64,000 bases of DNA from Tomocerus qinae (taxonomy: Eukaryota > Arthropoda > Collembola > Entomobryomorpha > Tomoceridae). The DNA is taken from contig CM034548.1 in the NCBI GenBank assembly GCA_020055645.1, forward strand, positions 49,406,296 to 49,470,295, in the 5' to 3' direction. Below are positions 48,440-59,490 of this stretch, in pieces. Under the pieces are notes generated by a model, which did no database searches, was not told where the DNA came from, and saw only the letters and a program-made list of their open reading frames with translations. Every line of letters begins with the position of its first letter. Position 1 is the first letter of the stretch. A program made the translations under genes and the position numbers.

Positions 48440-49530
48440 AGTTAATTCTTCAAAAGGAAGCACAAATCCAAAAAATCAAAACATAGATCGCATAAACGAT
48501 CAAGATCATCGTCAACAGAACAGTGTTCGATGAAGGATATTAGCAAAAAATTACAATCTTTGGCAAAATCAGTTGCAGACTTGCAAGCTGACAAAGCCAA
48601 ATATAGGGAACGGTCTCGTTCGCCTCGATTCCGGAACCGCAGTTATTCGCCTTCTGATGGTTCGGAATCTTATGATTATCCTGACAACGAAAGCCACGAC
48701 GGACGACAGACAAGGGCTGGTATTTAATACTAAACAAACAGACTTGGTCGTTCCAGGCACAGAACGAAATGATAATGTTTTGGTTTTGCACCCGCATCTC
48801 GATGACGAGTCCATACAAATGTTGGGAGGTCCTATATCCGAGAATAAATCTTATGGGCCAGAAATCCACAAAGAATTGGCAGTTCGTTGGGAAAAGATTG
48901 CCACAGGGGGATTGAAGGATGATGACAAAAAGGCACTGCAATTAAATCACTAATCCCAGCTAATGCTAAAAAATTGGAAAACCGATATTAAATAAAGAGT
49001 TTGAAATCGGGGTTTCGCAATTTGTGAATACCAGGGATAAAGAATTATCTAACATTCAAGACCAACTTGGCCATGGGTTGGCAGGATTAAGTAATATTCT
49101 GTCAGAACTGTTCACTAAAAAATCCATTGGATATCAACAAAATCATTACTGAGATAAATGACAGTAGTCAGCTGATACTGGACGCCCGACATTCAATGTC
49201 CATTTACCGTAGACAATTGATATTGTCTAATCTGAAAAGCAAAGGAAAAATCGTGGCAGCAGAGTCTGAGATAGACAACAATCTATTCGGCGATAAACTA
49301 TCGGAGAAGCTGCTCAAGACCTGGAAAAATTAAATACATCTTGGAATAAAGAATATGCATCCAAAAGCAAAAATGTAACTCCACAAAAAAGTGGCGGTTA
49401 CAAACGACAGCAACAAAGCCCAAATGTGCCTTTGAACTTCAAACGCCCGTTCCATTCGAGACAGGGACCGAAACAGAACGGGCGAGGACACCAGAAGAAT
49501 TACAAACCCCTGAAAACATATCACCATCAG
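48440..49530 (+). pseudogene. DIRS gag-like gene, frameshifted
   Basis: The first frame reads a basic, serine/arginine-rich stretch (KHKSKKSKHRSHKRSRSSS), then ISKKLQSLAKSVADLQADKA and RSRSPRFRNRSYSPS up to a stop at 48727. The text continues in another frame with QTDLVVPGTERNDNVLVLHP and YGPEIHKELAVRWEKIATGG (to 48953), then in further frames with DQLGHGLAGLSNILSE, DSSQLILDARHSMSIYRRQL and a basic tail FKRPFHSRQGPKQNGRGHQK. The layout matches DIRS-type Gag proteins. At least three frame changes. Confidence 0.82.
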
Positions 49531-50850
49531 TAATTCAGGAGGTAAGTTGTAAACACGCTGGTAGATTGCAATACTTCTTACAAGGATGGGCAAAAATAAC
49601 AGAAGATCCGACAATTTTGTCTGCGATTTCTGGTTATAAATTGCCATTATTAACACGCCCAATTCAAAGAAAGATCCCTATTACTCCTACGTTCAATTTA
49701 AATGAAATTGCAAACCTATGGGAGTCGATTAATAATTTAAAAGATGTAGGAGCAATAAGAGAATGTCAGCATGAAAACGGAGAATACATTTCTCCTTATT
49801 TCTTGGTGCCCAAACCAGACAGAAACAGTCGTTTCATTTTCAATTTGAAAAAATTAAACAGGTATATCGAATATCATCATTTTAAATTGGAAGATTACAG
49901 AACAGTCAAGAAGTTAATGTTTAAAGATTGCTATTTTGCGTCTATTGACCTAAAAGACGCATATTTCTTAATCCCTATTTGGGGAAATTATAGAAAACAT
50001 TTAAAAATTGGAATGGCAGGGAATTCTATACGAATTTACACGCCTTCCATTTGGTTTAAGTTCTGCTCCTAGGATTTTTACCAAAATTATGAAACCAGTA
50101 GTATCTTTCTTGCGTAAACAAGGGCTTAGTAATTCTATTTATCTAGATGACCTACTTATAGTAGCAACATCATATCAACAATGTCAAGTTAACGTTTTGA
50201 CAGCAACTAACCTCTTGAAATCACTCGGACTGGTGATAAATCTAAAAAAGAGTCAGCTAGATCCGAAGAAGGAAATACTTTATTTAGGTTTTCTCTTTAA
50301 TTCGAATGAACTTAGTATTTCCCTTCCTGATCATAAAATACAAAATATTGAAATCCAAATTGACAATTTGCGGAAAGCTACAGTGGTGAGAATTCGTGTA
50401 TTTGCCCAATTTTTGGGACAGTTAATCGCAGCTTGTCCAGCAGTTCCATACGGATTACTATATACAAATATATTTCTCGCACTTAAAGCTAATAACGGAA
50501 ATTATAACGCCAAATTTAGTTTAATCACAAATGCTTGGCAAGACATAGATTGGTGGAGAAACAATATTCGGAAAAGTAGTAAGCTCAGAGAAGATAAATA
50601 TGAAATAGAAATAATTTCAGACGCGTCAAAATCAGGTTGGGGTGCAACTTGTAATGACAAAGTCTCGCACGGTTGGTGGAGTTCAGCGGAATCTAAGAAA
50701 ACCATAAATTACTTAGAATTACGTGCCGCATATCTTGGTTTGATTACATTTTCAAAACAAAAGTTCAATTGCCAGATATTGTTACGAATAGACAATACAA
50801 CAGCTATTTCATACATCGAATGGATGGGATACAACCCCCATTGCTGAATG
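49530..50850 (+). pseudogene. DIRS reverse transcriptase and RNase H, frameshifted
   Basis: RT motifs in order: ISPYFLVPKPDRNSRFIFNL, ASIDLKDAYF (first catalytic Asp), a frameshift near 50038, then LPFGLSSAPRIFTKIMKP and IYLDDLLIVA (catalytic Asp pair), and EILYLGFLFNS. RNase H follows with IISDASKSGWGATC (Asp), YLELRAAYLGL (Glu) and LRIDNTTAISYI (Asp). The frame shifts again at about 50830, where the protein continues in the frame used by 50840-51320. Catalytic residues are retained although the frame is broken. Confidence 0.94.
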
Positions 50851-51320
50851 AGGTAGCTAGGCAGATATGGAAGTACTGTGAAAATAATGGATTATTTATT
50901 TTTGCCTCTTATATACATTCAAAAGATAACATAATTGCCGATCGAGAATCTAGGATAAAAGAAACAGATTCCAAATGGAAGTTAAATAAAAATGTATTTC
51001 ATAGATTGTGCAATACATTAAAAATACGGGCCACAATAGATTTATTTGCTACATACCAAAATGCTCAATGTGAGCGATATGTATCATTGAAGCATGACCC
51101 TTATGCAATTAATATTGATGCTTTCACCTTAGATTGGGGACAAGGAACTCTTTACGCTTTTCCACCATTTGCTTTGATTCATAGAACCCTAAAGAAAGTG
51201 ATTACGGATAAGGCTATGGGTTTGGTTGTTGTTCCTTACTGGACAAACCAACCATGGTTCCCATTATTCCTCCAACTCTTAAAAGGAGATATGGTAAAAA
51301 TAAATCCAAAACCTAATTAA
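50840..51320 (+). pseudogene. DIRS RNase H end and methyltransferase-like region
   Basis: Continues with LLNEVARQIWKYCENNGLFI, HSKDNIIADRESR (last RNase H Asp), IDLFATYQNAQCERYVSLKH, IDAFTLDWGQGTLYAFPPFA and VVVPYWTNQPWFPLF, then a stop. The F-P-P-F block between RNase H and recombinase occupies the place of the Dam-like methyltransferase domain described in DIRS elements. I cannot tell whether it ever had that activity. Confidence 0.85.
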
Positions 51321-51399
51321 TTAACCTTTTTGGATAGAATGCATCCACTTCACAAACATCTTTCCCTGGTGAGAGGAATTTTATCAGCCAAGCCTTAGA

Positions 51400-52327
51400 A
51401 AACCAGAAGACACCACCATCAGCAAGTCGAGTTATGTTACAATTAGTATTCGACTCAACATGGGCACAGTATGAGTCTGCATTACAACTATGGTGGAAAT
51501 TTTCGCTGGAAAACGTCATATGTCCTTGTCTCCAGTTTTTACAACAACGTTTCGACAAAGGTGTTGGATACAGTGCTATTGGAACGACAAGGTCAGCGTT
51601 GTCATTATTATTACCACATATAAACGGTCAATCAGTCGGAAATCATCATCTCATTACAAGATTCATGAAGGGAGTCGCCCGAATGAAGCCACCAAAGCCA
51701 AGATATAACAACATCTGAGATCCTTCAGAAATGATGAATTTCTTGGGTGCCCTGGAACCACTTAATGAGTTATCTTTCAAAAACTTAACTTACAAGCTAA
51801 TTGGATTGATGGCTCTTGTCACTGCTCATTGGGTACAAACATTATCTCTGATAAAGACCGCGAATATTGTTCAACATACAAATGGGTATGAAATATATAT
51901 AACGGACGCTATTAAAACCAGCAATCCAAATCGGTCTCAACCGTGTTTGTACTTGCCCAGATTTATAGAACATCCAGAATGGTGCGTGGCCAGAACCTTG
52001 GAACACTATTTAGATGTCACGAAATCATTTTGAGGAACTGATATTGATTATTTGTTTCTATCTCTGACTACGGAACATAAACTGGTTACATCGCAAACTA
52101 TTAGCAGATGGATAAAGAGTATTATGAAGGAATCGGGTATTAATACTAAAGTCTTTTCAGCTCACACCACGCGACATTCAGCTACATCGGCTGCCTTTTC
52201 CAAAGGTGTAACTGTGAATCAAATTCGTGATAGAGCTGGTTGGACAGAAAACTCTTGTACATTTGCAAAATTTTATCATAGACCTATTGATAATAGAAAG
52301 AAATTTGCTACTGCTATTTTTTCTTGA
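51400..52327 (+). pseudogene. DIRS tyrosine recombinase with two in-frame TGA codons
   Basis: One frame throughout: LVFDSTWAQYESALQLWWKF, QRFDKGVGYSAIGTTRSALS, a TGA at about 51716, then DPSEMMNFLGALEPLNELS, LTYKLIGLMALVTAHWVQTL and ICLYLPRFI-like text, a second TGA at about 52031, then SRWIKSIMKESGINTKVFSA, HTTRHSATSAA and CTFAKFYHRP. His-x-x-Arg and the nucleophile Tyr survive. The first catalytic Arg, expected after T-A-H, is Trp (TGG, one C-to-T change from CGG). Confidence 0.93.
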
Positions 52328-52387
52328 TCATGTTATGAAACTAACATTTTGTTTCAATAAAATCGTTTTGTAACATGCTTTAAACGT

Positions 52388-52465
52388 CATACGAATAGTA
52401 AGTAATTACGAAAGGAAAGAGTAGAGTAAAGCAGAATTGATCGATTAAACGAAACTTACTTGAAG
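52388..52465 (+). repeat. DIRS internal complementary region
   Basis: 52390-52436 (ACGAATAGTAAGTAATTACG to GAGTAAAGCAGAA) is the reverse complement of the outer left end near 48063-48110. The adjoining 52436-52461 (GATTAAACGAAACTTACTT) is the reverse complement of the outer right end near 52651-52676. In DIRS1 this region templates joining of the two ends into a circle. Confidence 0.9.
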
Positions 52466-52571
52466 TTTGATCGCAATTCTGCGAATGAATACTCTTTCCG
52501 GAGTAATTACTTCCCACCCACCCTCTTTAAAATTTAAAATTATATAACCCAATGATTACAAAACGTGCTTT

Positions 52572-52680
52572 GAAGAATGAAAGAATATAGGAATGGCGGG
52601 CATAGGTAAGTAGGTATTTTTTGCATTGATAAGTGTGTGGTTGAGCCAGTAAGTAAGTAAGTTTCGTTTAATCAATTATG
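52572..52680 (-). repeat. DIRS right inverted terminal repeat
   Basis: Mirror of the left repeat: GAATATAGGAATGGCGGGCA, GCATTGATAAGTGTGTGGTT. Its outermost part (AAGTAAGTTTCGTTTAATC) is unique to this end and complementary to the internal region. Confidence 0.92.
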
Positions 52681-52933
52681 TACTTAGGTCAAGAAGTGCT
52701 AGTTTGGTTACAAAAATATTATCTAACTATATTCTGATATAAAAATTTGAATGTTTTCAATTGCCGCTTCTTAGCTAATAGAAGCGTGAATAAACCAGAA
52801 TTTTACATTAGTGCTCAACCAGCCTTCTTCTGTCGTTGGCATTTTTGTGAAGTGACGAATTTCACAATTTCAATTAATAAGCCTTTTTTTTTATTCCCGA
52901 TCCTATCCCAACTCCTATGTACTACACGAATAA

Positions 52934-53183
52934 TTTGAAATTATTTTTTGGTGGGAACAGCGTCTCGGATGTAGTCTAAGTCTAACCGAGGTGGTAGTAG
53001 AAGGGTGCAAGTCGTTTCCTACCAAAAATGTAGTTCAAGCAAAGCCTGATTGACCGTACTTGTAAGAAAGCTGTGTGACTTTGTTTGAACTACAGCTTTG
53101 GTAGGAAACAACTTACACCCTTCTACTACCATCTCGGTTAGACTACATCCGAGACGCTGTTCCCACCAAAAAATAATTTCAAA
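52934..53183. mobile_element. Fold-back element with about 110-bp near-perfect arms
   Basis: Left arm TTTGAAATTATTTTTTGGTG, GGAACAGCGTCTCGGATGTA and GTAGTAGAAGGGTG is mirrored almost exactly on the right, around a loop of about 40 bases. High arm identity suggests a recent or selected hairpin. No target duplication identified. Confidence 0.9.
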
Positions 53184-53312
53184 CGAGCCCGTTCTCGACC
53201 CGTGACTTCGTCACGGTAGCAATTGTTCGAAAATCTTTATTCACAAAAATAGAAATTAAGATTAAAGTTAACAGGAAACCAAAAAATTAATATTATCCAT
53301 TTACTTCTAACC

Positions 53313-54812
53313 AACATATCTACCTAACCAATTATAAATATCTTTAATGTAGTCTCCTACTTCCCAACCTATCCGCCACCCCAACAAAATAGTTTTTATA
53401 AGCTCCACTTAATCTCCACCTTCCCTACCCATTCTCCTCCCACAAAGCAAAAAAAGTTTTTTATTAGCTCCACGTAGTCTCCACTGCCCCACCCATCCCC
53501 CTCCCACAAAGCAAAAATAGTTTTTTATTAGCTCAACATAGTCTCCACCTCACCACCCACCCCCCTCTCACAAAGCAAAAAAAGTTTTTTGTTAGCTCCA
53601 CGTAGTCTCCTCTTCCCTACCCATCCTCCTCCCACAAAGCAAAAAAAGTTTTTTATTAGCTCCACGTAGTCTCCACTTCCCCACCCACCCCCTTCCATAA
53701 AGAAAAATAGGTTTTTTATTTGCTCAACATAATCTCCACCTCATCACCCATCCCCCCTCACAAAGCAGAAAAAGTTTTTTATTAGCCCCACGTAATCTCC
53801 ACTTTCTCACCCATTCTCCTCCCACAAAGAAAAAAAAGTTTTTTTTATTAGCTCCACGTAGTCTCCACTTCCCCACCCACCCCCTCCCATAAAGAAAAAA
53901 TAGGTTTTTTATTTGCTCAACATAATCTCCACCTCATCACCCATCCCCCCTCACAAAGCAGAAAAAGTTTTTTATTAGCTCCACGTAATCTCCACTTCAC
54001 CACCCATTCTCCTCCCACAAAGCAAAAACAGTTTTTTATTAGCTCCACGTAGTCTCTACTTCACCACCCATTCTCCTCCCACAAAGCAAAAAAAGTTTTT
54101 TATTAGCTCCACGTAGTCTCCACTTCACCACCCATTCTCCTCCCACAAAGCAAAAAAAGTTTTTTATTAGCTCCACGTAGTCTCCACTTTCTCATCCATT
54201 CTCCTCCCACAAAGCAAAAAAAGTTTTTTTATTAGCTCCACGTAGTCTCCACTTCCCCACCCATTCTCCTCCCACAAAGCAAAAAAAGTTTTTTATTAGC
54301 TCCACGTAGTCTCCACTTCCCCACCCACTCTCCTCCCACAAAGCAAAAAAAGTTTTTTTATTAGCTCCACGTAGTCTCCACTTCCTCACCCATTCTCCTC
54401 CCACAAAGCAAAAAAGTTGTTTTATTAGCTCCACATTGTCTCCACTTCCCCACCCATTCTCCCACAAAGCAAAAAAAGTTTTTTTATTAGCACCACATAG
54501 TCTCCACTTCCCCACCCATTCTCCTCCCACAAAGCAAAAAAAGTTTTTTTATTAGCTCCACATAGTCCCCACTTCCCCACCCATCCCCCTCCCACAAAGC
54601 AAAAAAAGTTTTTGTTAGCTCCAAGTAGTCTCTACTTCCCCACCCATCCTCCTCCCACAATGGAAAAAAGTTTTTTATTCGCTCCACGTAATCTCCACTT
54701 CCCCACCCATAACCCGCCCCATAACAAAAATAATTTTTTCATCAACCCAGTTGTACAACATTTGCGTAATTTAATATATAGAGCTTACACCTCTAACTGA
54801 GGCCTTAAGTGC
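53313..54812. repeat. Satellite block 1: about 65-bp units between unique edges (1500 bp)
   Basis: The left edge ACATATCTACCTAACC leads into about 20 units of the form AGCTCCACGTAGTCTCCACT, TCCCCACCCATTCTCCTCCC, ACAAAGCAAAAAAAGTTTTT. The right edge is TAACCCGCCCCATAAC then TAACTGAGGCCTTAAGTGCA. Minus-strand open frames with KKTFFALWEENGWGSGDY text are repeat artefacts. Confidence 0.93.
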
Positions 54813-55420
54813 AACATATCTACCTAACCAATTATAAATATCTTTAATGTAGTCTCCTACTTCCCAACCTATCCGCCACCCCAACAAAATAGTTTTTATA
54901 AGCTCCACTTAATCTCCACCTTCCCTACCCATTCTCCTCCCACAAAGCAAAAAAAGTTTTTTTATTAGCTCCACATAGTCTCCACTTCCCCACCCATCCC
55001 CCTCCCACAAAGCAAAAAAAGTTTTTTTATTAGCTCCACGTAGTCTCCACTTCCCCACCCATTCTCCTCCCACAAAGCAAAAAAAGTTTATATTAGCTCC
55101 ACGTAGTCTCCACTTCCCCACCCATTCTCCTCCCACAAAGCAAAAATAGTTTTTTTATTAGCTCCACATAGTCTCCACTTCCCCACCTATCCCCCTCCCA
55201 CAAAGCAAAAAAAGTTTTTTATTAGCTCCAAGTAGTCTCTACTTCCCCACCCATCTTCCTCCCACAATGGAAAAAAGTTTTTTATTAGCTCCACGTAATC
55301 TCCACTTCCCCACCCATAACCCGCCCCATAACAAAAATAATTTTTTCATCAACCCAGTTGTACAACATTTGCGTAATTTAATATATAGAGCTTACACCTC
55401 TAACTGAGGCCTTAAGTGCA
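54813..55420. repeat. Satellite block 2: direct duplicate of block 1, shortened (608 bp)
   Basis: Starts with the same left edge 1500 bp after the first and ends with the same right edge, but contains only about seven units. The two blocks abut directly. So the whole block, edges included, was tandemly duplicated and the inner arrays then changed length. Confidence 0.92.
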
Positions 55421-55958
55421 CATTTCTCATGTTGTAGGAGAATATGAGATATGATACAGCTGCCATCTCTTGTTCTGTTCTGTTATTTACTCGCTCGCCT
55501 CGGTCTATTCACTGCATTGCATTTCTTCCAATCCCAATAGCCTGTATCTCCCAACCAACAACCTTCCTTTATTACTACGCACACATTGCTGCTATATCTA
55601 CAGCCCTCTCCTCCTCCAAACTCGCGCATGATCAGAAGGCAAAAGGCTTCCGAAAAACCAGAATTTAATTATGTGATTATTCATGTAATACATAGGAGTT
55701 GGGATAGGATCGGGAATTAAAAAAAAGGCTTATTATTTGTCTGATCGTGTGCGTGTGTTTGTGGAATAAAACGGATGTAGAAAGTACACAATTTAGTCAC
55801 ACAAATGTTGTTATTTCAGTCGGAATACAGTTAGTCACATCAAGTCCCTAGATCAGCATATCTAGCATCAAGTATCAACCGTCACTATACCCACTGTTCA
55901 CTCGTCAGTGTCAGTTAGCAGCCCATTCCACATGTGATGGGTGTGGTTTTTCTTGCAG
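55421..55958 (+). other. Intron tail before the TM1/TM2 exon
   Basis: Unremarkable sequence. A 74-codon open frame at 55444-55668 has no recognisable domain. Ends in the acceptor of channel exon 6. Confidence 0.5.
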
Positions 55959-56188
55959 GCAATTTCACCTGTATGGAAGTGGTATTCACTTTTAAGCGAC
56001 GACTGGGATATTACTTGTTTCACACCTATGTGCCAACATGCTTGATTGTGATCATGTCCTGGATATCCTTCTGGATCAAGCCAGAAGCCGTGCCAGCTAG
56101 AGTCACTCTGGGCGTCACTTCCCTTCTCACCTTGTCAACCCAACACGCCAACTCTCAAAAGTCTCTGCCACCTGTCTCCTACATTAAG
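55959..56188 (+). CDS. Channel exon 6 (loop C end, TM1, TM2)
   Basis: The acceptor TTCTTGCAG|GC completes a glycine. Then follow NFTCMEVVFTFKRRLGYYLF, which holds the second cysteine of the second disulphide pair and an NFT sequon, and TM1 (HTYVPTCLIVIMSWISFWI). The short cytoplasmic turn carries Pro-Ala-Arg, and TM2 is VTLGVTSLLTLSTQ with the conserved 9' leucine. The exon ends LPPVSYIK|GTACCC in phase 0, just before where TM3 should begin. Pro-Ala-Arg at the inner mouth of the pore is the hallmark of anion-selective members. No frame damage is visible. Confidence 0.97.
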
Positions 56189-59100
56189 GTACCCGTTTCA
56201 TTACACTCTATTATTTATTATTTATTAGTATTAATATATATATATATATTAGTTGGGCCATTCGCCTTTTTCATTTTTGTGGATCACATCAAAAAGTCCT
56301 TGAGCACAATTTTCTGCAAAGATAGATTAGATTAGAAATGGTAACAAGATTGCAGGACGACGAGACGAGGTGACGACAATAATCTATTTTGCTCTCTTTA
56401 TCCTGTTGTGGAAATGTGCACAGGAATCCTTTAGGAGTAACATCTTTTGAGTAATTCCCTCGTAGGAGTCGATCGGTCCCGGGTCTGAAACAACTTAAGC
56501 GAAAGAACAGACCCTAAAAGCAAAATGCGCCAGCCCATTTCCTATAAAACCATCTCATATAAGACAATGAACTCTGGGTTAGTTTTAACTAGCATATTTC
56601 GAAACTAAACCAAAATACTGAAATATTTCGTAATCTTTTGAAATTCAAAAGTGGGGCTGCGCAGCTGGTGGCCTATTAGTATCTTATAATATACGTTATT
56701 CATGATGGCGATAGAGGAAATAAATAAATGTATCCCTGTGCGGGCCACCGCACATAGCGGCCTGGCTAGTCAAAAAGTGGATAAAATACTGCCTGCAGAA
56801 TTTCTGTTTTAAAGCTACTATCATCATATAAATAATGATGATGGTACCTATGTTGTATGTATCTAACTATCTATCTATGTATGTTCTATGCCATGGACGT
56901 TGCCATATTGTAGCAATGCGCAAACGCCAATGAAATACAAAATTTTAATTCTTTGGTACCCGTCTTTTAGGCACCCGACATAGGCACATTACGTGTGTTA
57001 AACTTCGAGTAAACTGCTTTGGGGTACAATATCTTAAACAGTAACTGGGCCGGATGGGCGACAAAAAATAATTGAAATAAACAAAAATCCCTTTTCTTCG
57101 ATTTCGGGGGGGCGGGCACCCCGCCTCGCTGCGGCCCTGAACATTAATGCAAATTATTGACCGCTAGATTTCTTTGTGGGATTCAATTTTTGCATAAAAT
57201 CTAAAAGCAGTACTGGGGGCCTAACAGTACTGGGGGTCACTAGTAAAGCATAATCACGATGTAATTTTGCACAATTTTTCCATATTTTCAAAATTACTTG
57301 AATGTGTAATTAATTGAAAGGGCTGCAAAGGTTGAATCGGAGTTAAATTTGTTTAATGACTTATGCATTTACAGAAGATCAAAATTTTGGCTTGGTAAGG
57401 ACACTTCAGATCCTTTTCATTTTGTGGTTACGACAGGCTTGAATTTGGAATTAACACGGATACTAATATAACACGATGGCCAGGCCCTTTGTGCCCCGGA
57501 AGGGATTAGGCGACGCAAACGCGAGTGAAAGTAGTGGGAGTGTGTGTACGTCTTGTTTGACATATATTTGGACTCTGAGGAAAATATTGACTAGGTTTAT
57601 AAAAGTAACAAATGTTACTATACCTCGCCCGAACAGTACTTTTTGTGCGCAAAGATGCGCAGCTGATTTTAACGGAGAACGAAGAACGATATCTGTACTT
57701 AATTTTAATGCTAACAGAAAATCCTTAAGGATCCTATTTTTTTTCCTGACCCTCTTCATTCGTGACGTGTAAATGTATAGGAAATTCGTTGTTGGTGTAA
57801 TCTTTGGCAAATAATTTGTCATACTTAAAACATACTAATAAATTTCAAACTTTCAGATTAAATCACAAATATATTTGAGAGTTTTTTAAAAATACTAGTT
57901 TCTGGAAATTTAATGTTTTAAAATGCCCCATAGATCCACAAATTTATCAGTTTTGCCGCAATGTGCCACCCGATAATTTGTGATTGTAGGTTGGTGACTT
58001 GGTGAGCTATAACTATAATCAGTTGACGAGGGTTAATATCACATGACAAGAACAAAGGAGCCTGAAAAAGTTGAAGGGACAATATTTTAGATGGGATCTA
58101 TACGAAGTTAGAAGGAATAAAAGTTTTCTACAATAGAACGAGTGTTTATACAGCGGAGAGAGATTTATGGAGATGCAGCCATCGTTAAACAAATGTCTCT
58201 CTCACTCCGTAAACCACAATGACAGCTTGTACTTCTCAAATACACATCCCGGGATTTTGTTCGTGAAATACCATTTTAGATTTTAATTACATAAATCCGG
58301 AAATAAGACAAGGAAAGTTAATCATGTGTCATTGAGATGGTTTTGGTTGAGGGGAGTTCTATTTTTGCAATTAATATTACAATAGACGTCTCAGTGTTTG
58401 ATTATAAATCAAAGTATTGTTAGTCTCAACATGTTTTTCTACTCTGTTGTCTACCTTACTACTCTCCAAGTTCCTTTTCTGGAGAAATCGGTAATAGTTA
58501 ATAGTAGTCTTACATACTCGGCTCATTTCATATCTCTCCATCATAAGATTGATGAGAAATGTTTGCTCGGAATTATGATCTGGCGTAGACTGCAGCTAAG
58601 CTCCGCTACACAAGTTGAATATTTTGGCAGCGTTGAGTTCAGCGAGTAAGGTAAATTGTCTCCCCTTAACCAGGATTAGTAACAGCGGAGGGCAGAACGC
58701 TTCTCTGGTCAGAATGACAAATAGAATACATCTGTCTAGTCTATACTATTTAACTAGCCCACGAAGTAGGATTGCATTCAGACTCCTTTCCCGAGCACAT
58801 TCTGAAGAAAAGTATGCTTCGGTTAAATCGAATACGGTCACAGATATTTTTAGAACTTTATATACAGAAGAATGTCGTGCAATCGGAAAGTGTTTCAAGT
58901 ATTTATTTGCTTTCACTATGCTTTAATGAAATTTAAGGATACCCTTAAGAGTGCCGTTTTTCATGTTTTAAAATCATGCTCGACTTGATCTCATACTCTG
59001 TGACATTTCTCAAAATCTACGATAGCTACAAAGACGAATGATGGCTCAAAAAAGCCAATCGCATTTAGGGGTTACTCAAAAGGGGAAATTTCAAAATTTT

Positions 59101-59490
59101 ATTTAGATCGCTAATTGTGAGGACACTTGCAAAGTTATCTTGACAGTTTTCCCAAAACAGATATCCAAAATCCGCCTCTTTGTGTAACCAAGTCATTAGA
59201 TTATCTTATTTTTGGGCTGGCTGTCGGATGACACCCTACCTATTGTAGAATTTACCCTGCATCGCAAATAAATTTCGAAAAAAATTACATATAAATGTGT
59301 ACAATTAACTCGCTCTGCGAGTTCAATTGTCCGTTCGTATGTGCCTCAATGGTATGACCGTTAGAAATGACGTCAGATTGTCAGATTGTGAGTCCGATAA
59401 TATGAATTTGTGCTTGTTGTTACGACACACAGCTCAAGTCAAATCTACTTCATAGCACATTTATTGATACAACTGGTCGGGGCTGGGCGC
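56189..59490 (+). other. Downstream intron of the channel gene
   Basis: Begins with donor GTACCC. I searched by eye for the TM3 exon (A-x-D-x-W/F-M-x-x-C) and did not find it. It includes a dispersed repeat at 56590-56640, a GC-rich patch at 57040-57140, and open frames near 57.5 and 58.6 kb with no recognised domain. Confidence 0.5.

Larger units (their letters stand above)
48050..52680 (+). mobile_element. DIRS1-type tyrosine-recombinase retrotransposon, degraded
   Basis: About 4.6 kb in the sense orientation within the 8.2 kb channel intron. Order: left inverted terminal repeat, gag-like region, reverse transcriptase, RNase H, a methyltransferase-like stretch, tyrosine recombinase, internal complementary region, right inverted terminal repeat. 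Inverted ends plus an internal region complementary to both outer ends is the DIRS1 arrangement, as opposed to split direct repeats in PAT/Ngaro elements. Replication of such elements runs through a circle inserted by the recombinase, so target duplications are not expected. Several frameshifts, two TGA codons and a lost catalytic arginine make it inactive. Confidence 0.95.
18060..56188 (+). other. Gene span: glycine-receptor-like Cys-loop chloride channel subunit (partial)
   Basis: Six exons (18060-18175, 18430-18497, 41656-41879, 45027-45109, 47619-47753, 55959-56188) join with matching phases (1, 0, 2, 1, 1, then 0 at the last donor). Together they give about 285 residues of a pentameric ligand-gated ion channel. 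Order: acidic N-terminal segment, extracellular beta-sandwich with the Cys-loop, the second cysteine pair typical of glycine/glutamate/histamine-gated chloride channels, TM1, and TM2 with the Pro-Ala-Arg anion-selectivity motif. Introns are 254, 23158, 3147, 2509 and 8205 bp. The gene is incomplete: no signal-peptide exon was found before 18060 and no TM3/TM4 exon after 56188. Family placement is from recognition of conserved motifs. The insect CG12344-type subgroup is my best guess, and the ligand is unknown. Confidence 0.93.

Noticed and set aside
48050..52680. Classification as Ngaro or PAT instead of DIRS1
   Set aside because: Those have split direct repeats. Here the ends are inverted and an internal complementary region matches both outer ends.
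57463..57822. Overlapping open frames of 98 (+) and 119 (-) codons after the TM2 exon
   Set aside because: Considered as the TM3-TM4 loop of the channel, but no TM3 motif, phase-compatible acceptor or family text was seen.
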